From positions 1 through 25,358 of IMG/VR virus record IMGVR_UViG_3300021178_000041: 25,358 nt of DNA; one strand, given 5' to 3'. Numbering within the stretch: position 1 is the stretch's first letter; every line of letters begins with the position of its first letter. This document shows, in pieces, positions 1 through 8,653 of the stretch. Source of the DNA: a virus. Below the pieces are notes generated by a model, which saw only the letters and a program-made list of their open reading frames with translations, searched no databases and was not told the DNA's origin. The position numbers were made by a program, and so were the translations under genes.

Positions 1-387
1 ATACCCGAGCGCACGCCGCATGAGTTGCTGAAGACCTGCGCCGCCAGCACCGCCCATACCTGCGCCGCCAATCGCTCCCGCAGGTCCGCCTTCTGAGCCA
101 ACCATAGCTCCAATTGTCGCTCCCGCTGCTGGGGCCACATCCGCCGTGCTTGCTCCCGCTCGCCACAATCCCTGCTTGAACCATTCCTTTGTGAACGGTT
201 TCGGCTGTGCGCGGATTCCCGTGGCCTTCGAGAGCGTCTGGTTAAATTCGTTGGGAGGAGTTGCTTGTGCCTGAACCGCAGTGCCTCCGTACTTCTTTGC
301 CAAATCATCCAAGCTAGACGCCGCAATGACGCCGCCATGCTTCTGCGCGAGCGCATCGAAATCAACGGTTTGTGTGCCGTTCGGCAT
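1..387 (-). CDS. Virion (internal-protein-like) protein, N-terminal part, runs off left edge
   Basis: This is an open frame of 129 codons entering from the left edge; its C-terminus lies outside the window. It begins MPNGTQTVDFDALAQKHGG. Two copies of a short motif are visible near the start (FDALAQKHGG at about residues 10-19 and LDDLAKKYGG at about 26-35). Such D-x-LAKKxGG motifs recur near the N-terminus of phage internal or DNA-ejection virion proteins. A Gly/Ala-rich stretch at about residues 80-120 could be membrane-active, as in ejection proteins. The start ATG overlaps the stop of the 617-residue gene by one base (TAATG), so translation is probably coupled. The role is inferred from motif and position at the end of the virion operon. 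A tail protein is an alternative. Confidence 0.6.
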   Translation of the reverse strand, partial: MPNGTQTVDFDALAQKHGGVIAASSLDDLAKKYGGTAVQAQATPPNEFNQTLSKATGIRAQPKPFTKEWFKQGLWRAGASTADVAPAAGATIGAMVGSEGGPAGAIGGAGMGGAGGAGLQQLMRRALGY

Positions 388-2240
388 TAGGGAATTTTCG
401 CTTCTTTCTTAAACGAGTCCAAAGACTTCTGATCCTTGAAGGTGTAGGTTTTTCCCCCAGCCGTAACGCTGAAACTACCAATACCAGCGGCCTTCCCCGG
501 ATGCGCGATGCCGGTTTTGAGTATTTTCACTTGATTATCGAACGCATCCAACTGCTTGTTCATCATTTCCTTGCTGCCCGAGCGAATCCCCGGAATCATC
601 GAACGAATCGCCGTGCGCAAGTCCTGAGCGCCCGCGCCCATGCCTGCCACGTTTCTTAGCGACATGGCCCGCTCGTTCAACTGTCGCGCCCAGATTACGA
701 AGTCTTGCTGCTTCTCCGTCAAATTCTGCGTTGCCAGAGTAGACAGTTCCGTATTCGCCAGCGTGGGGTCTTCCGATGACATCGCATAGTACAGTTTCGC
801 AATCTGGTCAGGAGTGAATTTCTTGTCCAGAGCGTTGATCGCCTCACGGGTCTTCTGGGAAGCCACCTGAATGTCATTGATCTGCGCCTCGCGCGGCTTC
901 AGCTTGATGCCTTCCCCGGCTCCGGCCATCCCTTGTTCAATGGCCTTCTTTGCGGTCGTGTAGAACACGTTCCCATCCGCGTCCATTGCCTGAACCGGAC
1001 GGTATTCGTTGAATGCCTTCGCCCGCGCTTCCCCAGAGATGGCGGCTTTCTCCTCTTGCTTGGCGAAAACCGCCTTTCCCCAGGTCGTCAGTTCCTTGCC
1101 GTACTCGGGATCGCTCCTCCCTCCTTTGAATTTACCGGGATCGGGCGGATCGCCGACCATAGCCGCAATCGCCGGATCAACACGCAAGAATTGCTTTTCC
1201 TTCGCGCCGTTAACGGCAACGTCGAACATCTTCTGATCTTCCGGCTTCCACTCGGGATCGCCGGGCATTACGGGCTTGCCAGCATGGAATACACCAGCAG
1301 GCATCCCGTTTGCCATGTAGACTTGACCTTCCTTCGCCGCCGTTTTCCCTTTCACCGCTTCGCCAGTATCGGTATCGCGCAGTTGATGCGCGTCGGAACG
1401 GTCGTTCTTGTTCACCGCCCAGATGGACCCGTCCGCCGCTGGGATGTACTGATACTTCTGGCGGGCTTCGACTAGCGTCTTTTCGAGCGTCGAGAGTTCA
1501 TTGACCTGCTTGATGTCAAACACACCCGTAGTCGTGGGAGCCTTGTTGATGATTTCCTGCTCCATCTTCTTTTGCTCGTCAGGCGTGTATTGCGTCTGCT
1601 GGCCCTTCACCTTGTCGATCAGGCTCTTGAATATCTTCTGAATTCCGCCCTTCGCTTGCTGTTTTTGCTGGTCTTTCTGCTGCGTCTCGGCGGCTACGCG
1701 CTTCAAGGCTTCGCCATGCACGGTCGTCTTGTCGGGGTTCAGCCAATCCTGATTGAGCGCCTTCGCCATGAGTTTCAATTTCTTCGGATCGCCGAACACC
1801 ACATCCAGTTTTCCTTGCGCCGACTTCAACGCTTCCTGGTCGCCGCTCTGTTGCGCCGCGTAATACTCGTTCAAGGCTGATTGCGCGTACTCCCAATCCG
1901 CCGTGGCCTTCGTGATTTGCTGTTCTTTTTGGCGGTTGACCGCATTGCGAATCATCGACTGCACGCCGTACATCAACCGTTCCGCTCCCCAGGCGTGAGG
2001 ATTTGGCCCGCTAGTCATGTATGAAGGCGGGTTCATCGGATTAGCTGTGCCGGGAAGAGATACCGGGTGAGGTGTGCCAGCGGCTCTCTTTTGAGTAGCT
2101 GCCTGCGTCAACGCGGCAAGAATTCTCTTGGTCTGCTCGTCCACGCCTCCGCTCGTCGGCCCGCTTTGCGACTGCATGAACGGCGGTGTGCCAGGAACTT
2201 GTTCCTGCCCCGGCACTGCGGTTTGTAGTCCGTCTGGCAT
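387..2240 (-). CDS. Large hydrophilic virion-associated protein, unknown
   Basis: 617 residues. I do not recognise the family. The N-terminus is Pro/Gln/Gly-rich (residues 1-80). A charged, Gln/Lys-rich region follows that is likely coiled-coil (about 95-240, with a run rich in KQQ and DQQK), then a mixed domain in the C-terminal half. No signal peptide or clear membrane segment is seen. It lies between the 268-residue protein and the partial internal-like protein and shares the opening MP[DN]G-x-QT with the latter. The start has AAGGA six bases upstream. Size, coiled-coil content and place late in the virion operon suggest an internal or tail-associated structural protein. This is inference only. 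Confidence 0.75.
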   Translation of the reverse strand: MPDGLQTAVPGQEQVPGTPPFMQSQSGPTSGGVDEQTKRILAALTQAATQKRAAGTPHPVSLPGTANPMNPPSYMTSGPNPHAWGAERLMYGVQSMIRNAVNRQKEQQITKATADWEYAQSALNEYYAAQQSGDQEALKSAQGKLDVVFGDPKKLKLMAKALNQDWLNPDKTTVHGEALKRVAAETQQKDQQKQQAKGGIQKIFKSLIDKVKGQQTQYTPDEQKKMEQEIINKAPTTTGVFDIKQVNELSTLEKTLVEARQKYQYIPAADGSIWAVNKNDRSDAHQLRDTDTGEAVKGKTAAKEGQVYMANGMPAGVFHAGKPVMPGDPEWKPEDQKMFDVAVNGAKEKQFLRVDPAIAAMVGDPPDPGKFKGGRSDPEYGKELTTWGKAVFAKQEEKAAISGEARAKAFNEYRPVQAMDADGNVFYTTAKKAIEQGMAGAGEGIKLKPREAQINDIQVASQKTREAINALDKKFTPDQIAKLYYAMSSEDPTLANTELSTLATQNLTEKQQDFVIWARQLNERAMSLRNVAGMGAGAQDLRTAIRSMIPGIRSGSKEMMNKQLDAFDNQVKILKTGIAHPGKAAGIGSFSVTAGGKTYTFKDQKSLDSFKKEAKIP

Positions 2241-2249
2241 TTCTAGTCC

Positions 2250-3056
2250 TTAAAAACCAGCGAGAGCACCCGCTATCGTATCAAGTACCCCAGTATTCGC
2301 GTTGGGATTCGATGCTGTAATCGCGGCAGATGCGCCTGAAGCACCTGACCCGGCAAGACCCAGACCGCCCATAATCTTGTCCCAGATGCTCGGTCCCGGA
2401 GATGTCTTAGTCGCCGATCCCATCATCACGTCCATGTAGTTTGTGAGCGCCTGCTCGTACATCTGCGTGATCAGTTCTCCTTCGTTCAGGTTCACACGCG
2501 AAAGATAATCCCCCAAGCCGATCTGAGCGCCGCTCCCGAACCTGTTCCCCGATGCGCTGAACTGCGACATCAAATCTTCTTCCCCGCGCTGAATGCCAGG
2601 CTGCAACGATGCGAGCAAATTACTTATCGCCTGCTGATTGTAGCCCGCTCCTCCCTGCAAGAAATTGAAAATCATTCCGGCCATGCCGGGACCGTAAGCA
2701 TTCTTCAAGTCCGTCCAAAGTTGATGCTGCTGCTTGTCGCCGGTAGGAAAACCAAACATCGTGCTGCCGGGTGAACCAGGGGCGGCATTCAAGGGTCCGG
2801 CTCCCGTTGAGGTATACGGCCCAGTGTTCGCGGGGAAATTAGGCGGCGCAGTCGCGGGTGCAGCACCAGGCGTAGCAGGCACTACGTCGTATGGGTTGCC
2901 GCTTCCCGCCACGTTCGGAGAAAGATTCGTTTTCGGCAATAGAGGATTAGCGCCCTGAGTATTCGTCTGCTGCACGCCAGGCAACGCGATTTGATTGCCA
3001 GTTGGATTTTGTCCAGCGATGAAGTTTTGAAACAACGGGTTGATCGTGCTTCCCAT
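2250..3056 (-). CDS. Virion protein with Pro/Gly/Asn-rich N-terminus, unknown
   Basis: 268 residues. Residues 1-100 are low-complexity and rich in Pro, Gly, Asn and Ala, as in an extended linker or fibre. Residues 110-215 form a probably helical domain with the segment QRGEEDLMSQFSASGNRFGS and YLSRVNLNEGELITQMYEQA. The C-terminus is again Gly/Ala/Ser-rich. The start overlaps the stop of the adaptor-like gene by one base (TAATG). The helical segment resembles proteins often found at this place in short-tailed phage operons, but I cannot assign a function. It could be a tail or ejection component. Confidence 0.75.
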   Translation of the reverse strand: MGSTINPLFQNFIAGQNPTGNQIALPGVQQTNTQGANPLLPKTNLSPNVAGSGNPYDVVPATPGAAPATAPPNFPANTGPYTSTGAGPLNAAPGSPGSTMFGFPTGDKQQHQLWTDLKNAYGPGMAGMIFNFLQGGAGYNQQAISNLLASLQPGIQRGEEDLMSQFSASGNRFGSGAQIGLGDYLSRVNLNEGELITQMYEQALTNYMDVMMGSATKTSPGPSIWDKIMGGLGLAGSGASGASAAITASNPNANTGVLDTIAGALAGF

Positions 3057-3856
3057 TAGTATCTCGCCACGATAGGCGTAATTTGAATGGTAGACAATCG
3101 CCTATCCCGTTCTTGTTGCAGGACTCTCGCCGCAATCAAACCGGGTCTTCCAAGTGTCCCGTCTTTCATTTGGCTCGCCGGATCGCCGTATAATGCCTTG
3201 TGAAGGTAGTCTGCCTGATCGTTCCAGCGCAGCTTGATGGCTCCCCGCTCCGCCGCTGCCATCGAAAGAATGTCGAACCACGAATTCGGAATATAGACGG
3301 GCGATTGCTGCAAACTATCCTCGTTGAAGGGGTGCCTCAACTGATAGGGCAAATACGTAAGAAAGTTTTGCCCCGGTTGCGTACCGAACCAAAACTGATC
3401 TCCGAAGCGCGTATACTTGAACGGAATCCCTCCCGGAATTCCAAGCAAGGGAGCAATCGCTTTTGGCGTGAGATAATCCATCGGATAAGGCACGTTATTC
3501 AGCGTGGAAGCTGTTCCGACCGTTGCTCCCGTCAGGAAAATTACCGGGTCTTCCATCAACGTCACATCGTCGCCCGCATTCAGAAACGCGCTGACTTTGT
3601 ACTTGTAGTTGCTTCCGCCGATGCCCAGCCCCGGTCCAATCGTCACCATCGGCGGATTCGGCTGCCGCAATTCCTCGAATGGCATACTCTCGGTGATTTC
3701 GCGCAGCGCGTCCCGAATCCATGCCGAAGGCCGCATTTCGGGATTGGAGTTCGATTCGTTCACGTCTTGGCGATTCTGTAGGTCGGACTGGACCTTGGGG
3801 ATAAGGTCGCTGATTTTCGCCGTTGATGCGCCGGGGAGATTCATCCTGCTAGACAA
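3056..3856 (-). CDS. Putative head-tail adaptor-like protein
   Basis: 266 residues. The N-terminal helix region has the pattern seen in phage adaptor proteins (WIRDALREITESMPFEELRQ, about residues 46-65). A beta-rich middle follows. A C-terminal helix region resembles the end of P22 gp4- or SU10-type adaptors (WFDILSMAAAERGAIKLRW, then YLHKALYGDP). In those phages the adaptor forms a ring under the portal and joins it to the tail. Here it lies far from the portal, among virion genes, and its start overlaps the end of the AT-rich paralogue gene by 16 bases. The assignment rests on remembered motif patterns and not on an alignment. An unrelated virion protein is possible. Confidence 0.5.
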   Translation of the reverse strand: MSSRMNLPGASTAKISDLIPKVQSDLQNRQDVNESNSNPEMRPSAWIRDALREITESMPFEELRQPNPPMVTIGPGLGIGGSNYKYKVSAFLNAGDDVTLMEDPVIFLTGATVGTASTLNNVPYPMDYLTPKAIAPLLGIPGGIPFKYTRFGDQFWFGTQPGQNFLTYLPYQLRHPFNEDSLQQSPVYIPNSWFDILSMAAAERGAIKLRWNDQADYLHKALYGDPASQMKDGTLGRPGLIAARVLQQERDRRLSTIQITPIVARY

Positions 3857-4281
3857 AGCTCCAAATTGCCAGAGGTCGTCGATCCAGTAGTTATCGTCAT
3901 GGCTGTGATTCCTGGAGCTATCGCACTAATGGTCACAGCGCTTAATAAAGGAGATATATATAAGAAGACTCCCCCAACATCCAGATTCAATGCAGCGATT
4001 AAACCACCGCCAGTTGGAGTGATGTTTATTACAACATTCCCAGAACCTTGACCTCCAAAATTTCTTACGAATACAACAGCCCAAGAAATTACTGGTGCGA
4101 TAGGAGTAAATCCGGTCAATCCTCCCGCTGCTACGTTTACATATCCCTGATATTGAACCTCTAGAGCTTTGAAGTTTACGCTCGGAACAACGCGATTCAC
4201 GATTTGCGCACTCGAAACTATATCGCTAACCGAAAGCGTCGCTCCTGCAGTAACTATACTCGTCGGATTGGGAAGCGCCAT
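3841..4281 (-). CDS. Small beta-rich virion protein, AT-rich member of a tandem paralogue pair
   Basis: 146 residues, almost entirely Val/Ile/Gly/Thr/Ser, predicted all-beta. The C-terminal half lines up by eye with the next gene upstream in the operon: FVRN matches FVKN, GGVFLYISP matches GGVFIYLQP, and TAMTITTGSTTSGN matches TAMTLTASAGTIN. The two are therefore probably paralogues from a duplication. The gene is clearly poorer in GC (about 44% by hand count over 3901-4200) than its partner and neighbours, which suggests a separate origin or recombination. A repeated small beta protein in a virion operon could be a surface, fibre or decoration component. The exact role is unknown. Confidence 0.75.
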   Translation of the reverse strand: MALPNPTSIVTAGATLSVSDIVSSAQIVNRVVPSVNFKALEVQYQGYVNVAAGGLTGFTPIAPVISWAVVFVRNFGGQGSGNVVINITPTGGGLIAALNLDVGGVFLYISPLLSAVTISAIAPGITAMTITTGSTTSGNLELCLAG

Positions 4282-4287
4282 CTCTCC

Positions 4288-4683
4288 TCACTTCGCTACG
4301 AAAACTTCCGTGTTGATCGTGCCCGCCGATGCCGTCAAGGTCATGGCCGTAAATCCGCCCGCGCCCTCTGTCGGCTGAAGATAGATAAACACACCGCCCG
4401 GCACAAGCAAGAACGTGCTCGAACCAGCCGCACCTACAGCCGTCCACGCAACGGTCAGATTTGCCGCCGCGTCCAGATTCTTCACAAACGCGCACCAGCA
4501 CGTCGCCGCTGGCAGTGTGACCGCCGAACCTGCCGCCAACGCTTGAAAGAACGGGTCGTAGAATACAACCGTTCCGGCGAGCGTTGGGTTATTCAGGTTG
4601 CGCGTGACGATGGTCGCGCTCGGCGAAAGCGTCGTGTCTGTCGCGCTGAGCGTGGCGTTCAAAAGAACGGAGATATTCGGCAC
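4288..4683 (-). CDS. Small beta-rich virion protein, GC-rich member of a tandem paralogue pair
   Basis: 131 residues, predicted all-beta, rich in Ala, Thr, Val and Ser. It shares the C-terminal pattern FVKN, then GGVFIYLQP, then GGFTAMTLTAS, then a short terminal strand with the adjacent 146-residue protein. The N-terminal halves differ more. It uses GC-rich codons typical of the rest of the operon. It is separated by only six bases from the paralogue, so both are likely made from one transcript. It could form a small trimeric or decorating domain on the virion. No catalytic motif is seen. Confidence 0.75.
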   Translation of the reverse strand: MPNISVLLNATLSATDTTLSPSATIVTRNLNNPTLAGTVVFYDPFFQALAAGSAVTLPAATCWCAFVKNLDAAANLTVAWTAVGAAGSSTFLLVPGGVFIYLQPTEGAGGFTAMTLTASAGTINTEVFVAK

Positions 4684-4691
4684 TTCGCCTC

Positions 4692-5072
4692 CTAAATTAC
4701 CACGACATTATAAGCCGCTGTCGCAGTCGTGCAGCGCAGTGTGATCGTGGTTTTTGTCCACGCGGTTACGCTGGAACGGTACAACAATCCGCCGTTGTTC
4801 GTATCCTGCGCCGCAATCGTGATCGGAATTCTGCCTAAACTGTGGGTGATGGTGAAATCCGTGTTCGCCGCTCCCGGAGTCGTCCCGCTCGCTTTCCAGC
4901 ACTGGATATTTCTTCCAGGTTCTTTGTTTGTCATCGTGTCGCCGAAGCTGACATTTCCTGCGAGCACTCGCGAATGGTTGATCATCCAGTCATGCAAGCC
5001 CTTCAACGTCAGATTCGAGAGTACGATGCGTTGGGCTTTCAAGCGTATTCCCCTGTCTCTACTCGTCCGCAC
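4692..5072 (-). CDS. Small virion or fibre-type protein
   Basis: Up to 126 residues. The C-terminal part contains NTDFTITHSLGRIPITIAAQ followed by alternating beta strands. This layout (a 'tDFtitHsLGriP' strand, then a short beta sandwich) is common in small phage tail or fibre domains. The start is uncertain. The long form begins with GTG at 5072 and overlaps the upstream gene by 34 bases without a clear SD. A TTG at 5042 overlaps the upstream stop (TTGA) and has AGGGGA six bases before it, so the 116-residue form is a good alternative. The function is inferred from fold pattern and context. Confidence 0.65.
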   Translation of the reverse strand: MRTSRDRGIRLKAQRIVLSNLTLKGLHDWMINHSRVLAGNVSFGDTMTNKEPGRNIQCWKASGTTPGAANTDFTITHSLGRIPITIAAQDTNNGGLLYRSSVTAWTKTTITLRCTTATAAYNVVVI

Positions 5073-5512
5073 AGCAGAACTTTAGCAATCGAAAGAGGTC
5101 CGGCTCCAGCCGCCCGCGTGATCATCAACTGAATGTTTTGCGCTGAAAGAGAAATCCCCACGAATATCGTCATCAACTTCCCCGTCGCCAGAGCGTTGCC
5201 CATCTGAACAACTTGCATCGAGCCTTGTCCGGTCAGACCTCCCACCACCTGATTGTCCTGCGTTCCCGTCAACGTGAAGACAGCCGTGACCAGTCCCAAG
5301 TCCCGATAGGTCACAATGACCCGGCTGATCGTCGGCGTCCTGCCCTGCATGACATCCTCGACCTTGAACGCATAAAACGAACTAGCAAGCGGATCGTTAT
5401 AGCCTCCCGCTGGGTCGAAAGCGTAGAACCCGATGATGCCCGTGACGGCGTTCTGCATCGGGTAGAGCGTGAGTCTGCTTGTTGTTGCGACGCCACCCGT
5501 CGATTGCGCCAC
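5039..5512 (-). CDS. Virion protein, unknown
   Basis: 157 residues, beta-rich with few charged residues. I do not recognise it. It starts MAQSTGGVATTSRLTLYPM and contains a central region (FYAFKVEDVMQGRTPTISRV) and an N-terminal aromatic patch. No signal peptide, metal site or catalytic motif is visible. It lies between the 445-residue stabilisation-like protein and the small fibre-type protein and ends with the stop that overlaps the next gene. A structural role in the tail or fibre is likely from position only. Confidence 0.7.
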   Translation of the reverse strand: MAQSTGGVATTSRLTLYPMQNAVTGIIGFYAFDPAGGYNDPLASSFYAFKVEDVMQGRTPTISRVIVTYRDLGLVTAVFTLTGTQDNQVVGGLTGQGSMQVVQMGNALATGKLMTIFVGISLSAQNIQLMITRAAGAGPLSIAKVLLCGRVETGEYA

Positions 5513-5526
5513 GCATCACTCCTCAC

Positions 5527-6864
5527 TCAATTCGGATTCCCGCCACGGAATGGACCTCGACCAACTCCGCCCCCTCCGCTGCCACTCCCGCTACTGCCGC
5601 CCCCAGTAACACCCGTTCCTACCGGCTGCGCTCCGATAGGCAGGCTCCCTAGCGTGCCTGTCCATACTTCTTCACATCGGCCCGTCTGAAGAAGTCCCGG
5701 CGTATCGAACGCCATCCAGTTCTTGTCTTCGATGGAGTACCAATAGTGTCGCGTGAACGTCGTCAGAGGAATCGAAATCCTGTAGGTCAAGTAAACGTAG
5801 CCAAGTCTCTCCGTGGGAACGATGGCCGCTGTAGGAACTCCGCTCGTCAAAGCCAAGTCCGCCATGATCGCGTCTCGAGCTTTCCCTCCAATCGCCTCGA
5901 AACTCGCCACGCCCATTTGATAGATTTGCTCAACCGAGATGAAGCACACGATGGAACCGTAACTGTGGATCGACCAGGAGTAGACGTTGCCGATTCCATG
6001 ATTGGACGCCCAGAGATGATCGAACTGAAACGGTACGAGAGAACTTCCCGTTGGCGTAAAGAACGTGATTCCATTGGTGCGGAACAGGTAGCCGCTGACA
6101 CCAATCGTGACAAGTCCCGTGATGGCGTCCGGCACATCGAGGAAATCGTTCTCTCCCGCGCTGGTATTGGACGCGAAATCCCACTGCGTTGGTATTCCGT
6201 TTGCGCTCCACCATAGACGGTTTGGGAAACTGTAGATGGTTCCGTTGGGATTATCGAGAAGCGAAATGTTGGCGAGCAAGAGTTGGTTGTTCAACTCTCC
6301 GAGAAATAATCCCCCAAACGAAAGCGGACCCGTGGAACCCGGCACGATGGTCGGCGCATCCGCTGTCGCTATCGCCGCAACCGAAGTTGCGCCGGGCGCA
6401 CCGGAATTAGAAGCTGTGGGCGACGTAGCGATGCCGTCCCACGACGAGAGAAACGTTCCTCCGTTCGTGTAGTAAAGAACGTTGGCGAATGCCTGATACG
6501 CGACAGGATTCCCAGCAACCAGATTCGGACCGCCGAGAATCGACCACGGCGACAGCGCACCAGGAGGAAGTCCCGAGGGAGCTAGTTGCCACAGCCCGCG
6601 CGTATTCCAGCCTACAGTGTGTGTAACGGAATTTACGTCGTTGAAACTATAAAGACCGAGCGCCGGGTTGATGGCATCCATTCCGGCGTACTGGAGCGCG
6701 AAACTCGCACACGACCGAAGCTCTTTGTTTCTGATTTGGAAATTGTTTGCGAAAGGAGTGCAATTGTCAGGAATTTCGGTCTCAGGCTCCTGGACGTTGA
6801 GGCCTCCGTCGAAGCCTTTGTAAGTTATTTCGAAGTATCCAGCCTTGCCCCATTGAATCGACAC
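5527..6864 (-). CDS. Putative DNA-stabilisation or tail-hub-like virion protein
   Basis: 445 residues. The N-terminus carries FDGGLNVQEPETEIPDNCTP followed by FANNFQIRNKELRS. This 'GGLN...IPDN..P...NN' pattern is typical of phage proteins annotated as packaged-DNA stabilisation or tail hub proteins (P22 gp10-like, propeller-type). The middle is beta-rich with many Gly, Trp and Phe, consistent with a repeated-blade fold. The last about 30 residues are Gly/Ser-rich (a run of GSGSGGGG type) and probably flexible. In P22-like particles this protein plugs the portal channel after packaging. The identification is by pattern; a siphovirus-type tail protein is the main alternative. Confidence 0.6.
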   Translation of the reverse strand: MSIQWGKAGYFEITYKGFDGGLNVQEPETEIPDNCTPFANNFQIRNKELRSCASFALQYAGMDAINPALGLYSFNDVNSVTHTVGWNTRGLWQLAPSGLPPGALSPWSILGGPNLVAGNPVAYQAFANVLYYTNGGTFLSSWDGIATSPTASNSGAPGATSVAAIATADAPTIVPGSTGPLSFGGLFLGELNNQLLLANISLLDNPNGTIYSFPNRLWWSANGIPTQWDFASNTSAGENDFLDVPDAITGLVTIGVSGYLFRTNGITFFTPTGSSLVPFQFDHLWASNHGIGNVYSWSIHSYGSIVCFISVEQIYQMGVASFEAIGGKARDAIMADLALTSGVPTAAIVPTERLGYVYLTYRISIPLTTFTRHYWYSIEDKNWMAFDTPGLLQTGRCEEVWTGTLGSLPIGAQPVGTGVTGGGSSGSGSGGGGVGRGPFRGGNPN

Positions 6865-6873
6865 ATGCGCCCC

Positions 6874-7392
6874 TCAGTTGATCGTGATCTGGAGCGTTCC
6901 TGATCCAGTAAATGTATTGATAACGAGTCCGCGAATCCAAAACACCTTGCCGTATGTGTAAGGTCCGATAGGTGGTGCTGCTGCCGATGTTGGTTTCCAC
7001 ACTAAGTTACCGAATACATCCGTCAGAGACAGCGTATCTCCCGCCGCTTGGGGCGACCAAAGAATTTGCTCCGCACGAATCATGTCTAAGTACGCGGCTG
7101 GCGTGAGCATGTTCCCCGTTGCCCCCGTGTTCGCCAACCCTCGATTCTTCATTTGGTTCTGAAGCAAGACCGTCGTCGCGCTCGGAACGTTTACCACACG
7201 ATAGCCGCCTGCATAGTTTCCAATCGTCCCGCCCTGCAAGCTGATTGCCTGCCCGCTCGAACCCACCGCAAATCCGTGCGCCGCGCTCGTGACCAGCAAC
7301 GACTCGCCTTGATTGACGATGCTCGTCAAGGCAAGCGTAGTCGCCGCATCAGCGGCTACGAAACTCCAGGGATTAGCGGCTATTTGAGCCAT
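6874..7392 (-). CDS. Virion protein, unknown
   Basis: 172 residues, beta-rich, starting MAQIAANPWSFVAADAATTL. It has alternating hydrophobic strands, several Gly-rich turns and no catalytic motif. The C-terminal strand set (GKVFWIRGLVINTFTGSGTL) suggests a small jelly-roll or sandwich domain, but no family is recognised. It sits seven bases after the 307-residue gene and ten bases before the 445-residue gene, on the same transcript. A structural role is inferred from position. Confidence 0.7.
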   Translation of the reverse strand: MAQIAANPWSFVAADAATTLALTSIVNQGESLLVTSAAHGFAVGSSGQAISLQGGTIGNYAGGYRVVNVPSATTVLLQNQMKNRGLANTGATGNMLTPAAYLDMIRAEQILWSPQAAGDTLSLTDVFGNLVWKPTSAAAPPIGPYTYGKVFWIRGLVINTFTGSGTLQITIN

Positions 7393-7398
7393 AGGAAC

Positions 7399-8322
7399 TC
7401 AGTCGTAATTGAACGCACAACTTAGCGTCATTCCAATAATGTCTATCGTCGTAGCCGCTCCCACATTGAAATCCATCTCGATGGCGACCAGCGTATTCGG
7501 AGTAACGATGAAACCGCGATTTGCTATCGGCACCGGAATGGGCGTCGTGTACGCCTGCGCATTTGTCGCCGTTTGCAAGTTGTTGGTCGCCTGAGCGATC
7601 AATGTCGTGACTGTTGGAGCCGTGAGATTCGGATACTGGACCGCAAACATTCCAATTGTCGGAACGGTCAGGTTCGCTCCGGTAATTAGGTAAGTCACCT
7701 GCAAGGCCGTCAGAGAAATTCCCTTGGGTCTCGCCACCGTCACGGGCGTCAGTTGCGATAGCCCTGTGAACGGAGGGCGTCCGCTCACGTCGGCTGGAGT
7801 CGTGAATATGTTCTGCGTGATGGGAGCGCCGCCCGTAGCCGCCCCGGTATGCGCGTTGGCGAGCTTATTCACGGTGATGTGCGTGGCGTCAGGGATGGCG
7901 GTGATCTGCGCGAACTCCTGAACTCCGCTCGCTACCGTATCGACCGTGACGAATGAACCAACTGTGAATCCGACGCTGGAAAAAACGGCTAGGTTTACAG
8001 CAGACCCGGCGACAGAACTTGACGTCATCAGGGTAATCGGGTTCCCCACTGAAAGACCCTGCGCTCCTCCGGCACGCGCCGAACCGAAGAACTCTTGAAC
8101 ATCATCCTGCGAACCTGTGCGGAAGATCAGACCTGTAACACCAGCAAAAACTACAACAGCGCCAGCGGCAGCCGCGTAGTGAAGCGAAAACTCGCCCGTC
8201 GCAATCTTCGTGATCGTGAATGCGGTCGCCCCGGTATTGACAATATCAGCGCCGGGCGCGAGAGGAATCAGGCCATCAAATGAAGGGGTATCGGACTCTA
8301 GGCTCGCTCTGGTACGGGACAT
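7399..8322 (-). CDS. Virion protein rich in Ala/Thr/Val, possible fibre or decoration component
   Basis: 307 residues, unusually rich in Ala, Thr, Val and Gly with almost no Cys or Trp. It contains repeated short strand-turn units such as FTVGSFVTVDTVASGVQEFA and ITAIPDATHITVNKL, which resemble immunoglobulin- or hub-type beta domains of phage surface proteins. The start has a strong SD (GGAGGAG, seven bases upstream). No enzyme motif is seen. It follows the small-protein cluster downstream of the capsid gene. The call is by composition and place only. Confidence 0.7.
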   Translation of the reverse strand: MSRTRASLESDTPSFDGLIPLAPGADIVNTGATAFTITKIATGEFSLHYAAAAGAVVVFAGVTGLIFRTGSQDDVQEFFGSARAGGAQGLSVGNPITLMTSSSVAGSAVNLAVFSSVGFTVGSFVTVDTVASGVQEFAQITAIPDATHITVNKLANAHTGAATGGAPITQNIFTTPADVSGRPPFTGLSQLTPVTVARPKGISLTALQVTYLITGANLTVPTIGMFAVQYPNLTAPTVTTLIAQATNNLQTATNAQAYTTPIPVPIANRGFIVTPNTLVAIEMDFNVGAATTIDIIGMTLSCAFNYD

Positions 8323-8386
8323 TCGTTTTCTCCTCCCACCGGGTCAATACTTCGCACCGGCACATGGGTTCGTTGAGGATCAATTA

Positions 8387-8653
8387 CTAATAAACTCCGC
8401 TGCTGGCTGGCAGCGTTTCTATTTGAAGAGCAGGATCAACTGGATTGATGAGCTTAGGTTCAGGTACGCGCTCCTGTCGGTCGCGCCCTACTTCCTTCGC
8501 CCACGCCAGTTCCAGACTCCCGTTAATCGCGCCGTCGATGGAACAGTACAGCCTGCATACCAACCTGCCGTTGTCCCATTCCATATCGTCAATGGGAGCT
8601 TTGCGCTGACATCTCATGCAGGTAAAGTAAGGTCCGAGTTGACGTAAGATCAT
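8387..8653 (-). CDS. Small zinc-ribbon-like protein, unknown
   Basis: 88 residues. The N-terminal half has CMRC (residues 12-15) and a second Cys pair in VCRLYC (residues 32-37), spaced like a zinc ribbon. The C-terminal half is Pro-rich and probably extended. The start overlaps the stop of the 92-residue gene by four bases (ATGA), so the two are translationally coupled. Small zinc-ribbon proteins are common between capsid and tail genes of metagenomic phages, but their function is unknown. It could be a structural cement or a regulatory protein. Confidence 0.65.
   Translation of the reverse strand: MILRQLGPYFTCMRCQRKAPIDDMEWDNGRLVCRLYCSIDGAINGSLELAWAKEVGRDRQERVPEPKLINPVDPALQIETLPASSGVY

Noticed and set aside
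933-1880. Open frames on the plus strand opposite the 617-residue virion gene
   Set aside because: They are antisense to a long gene with good start and coupling, have Arg/His/Leu-rich shadow composition and no SD.
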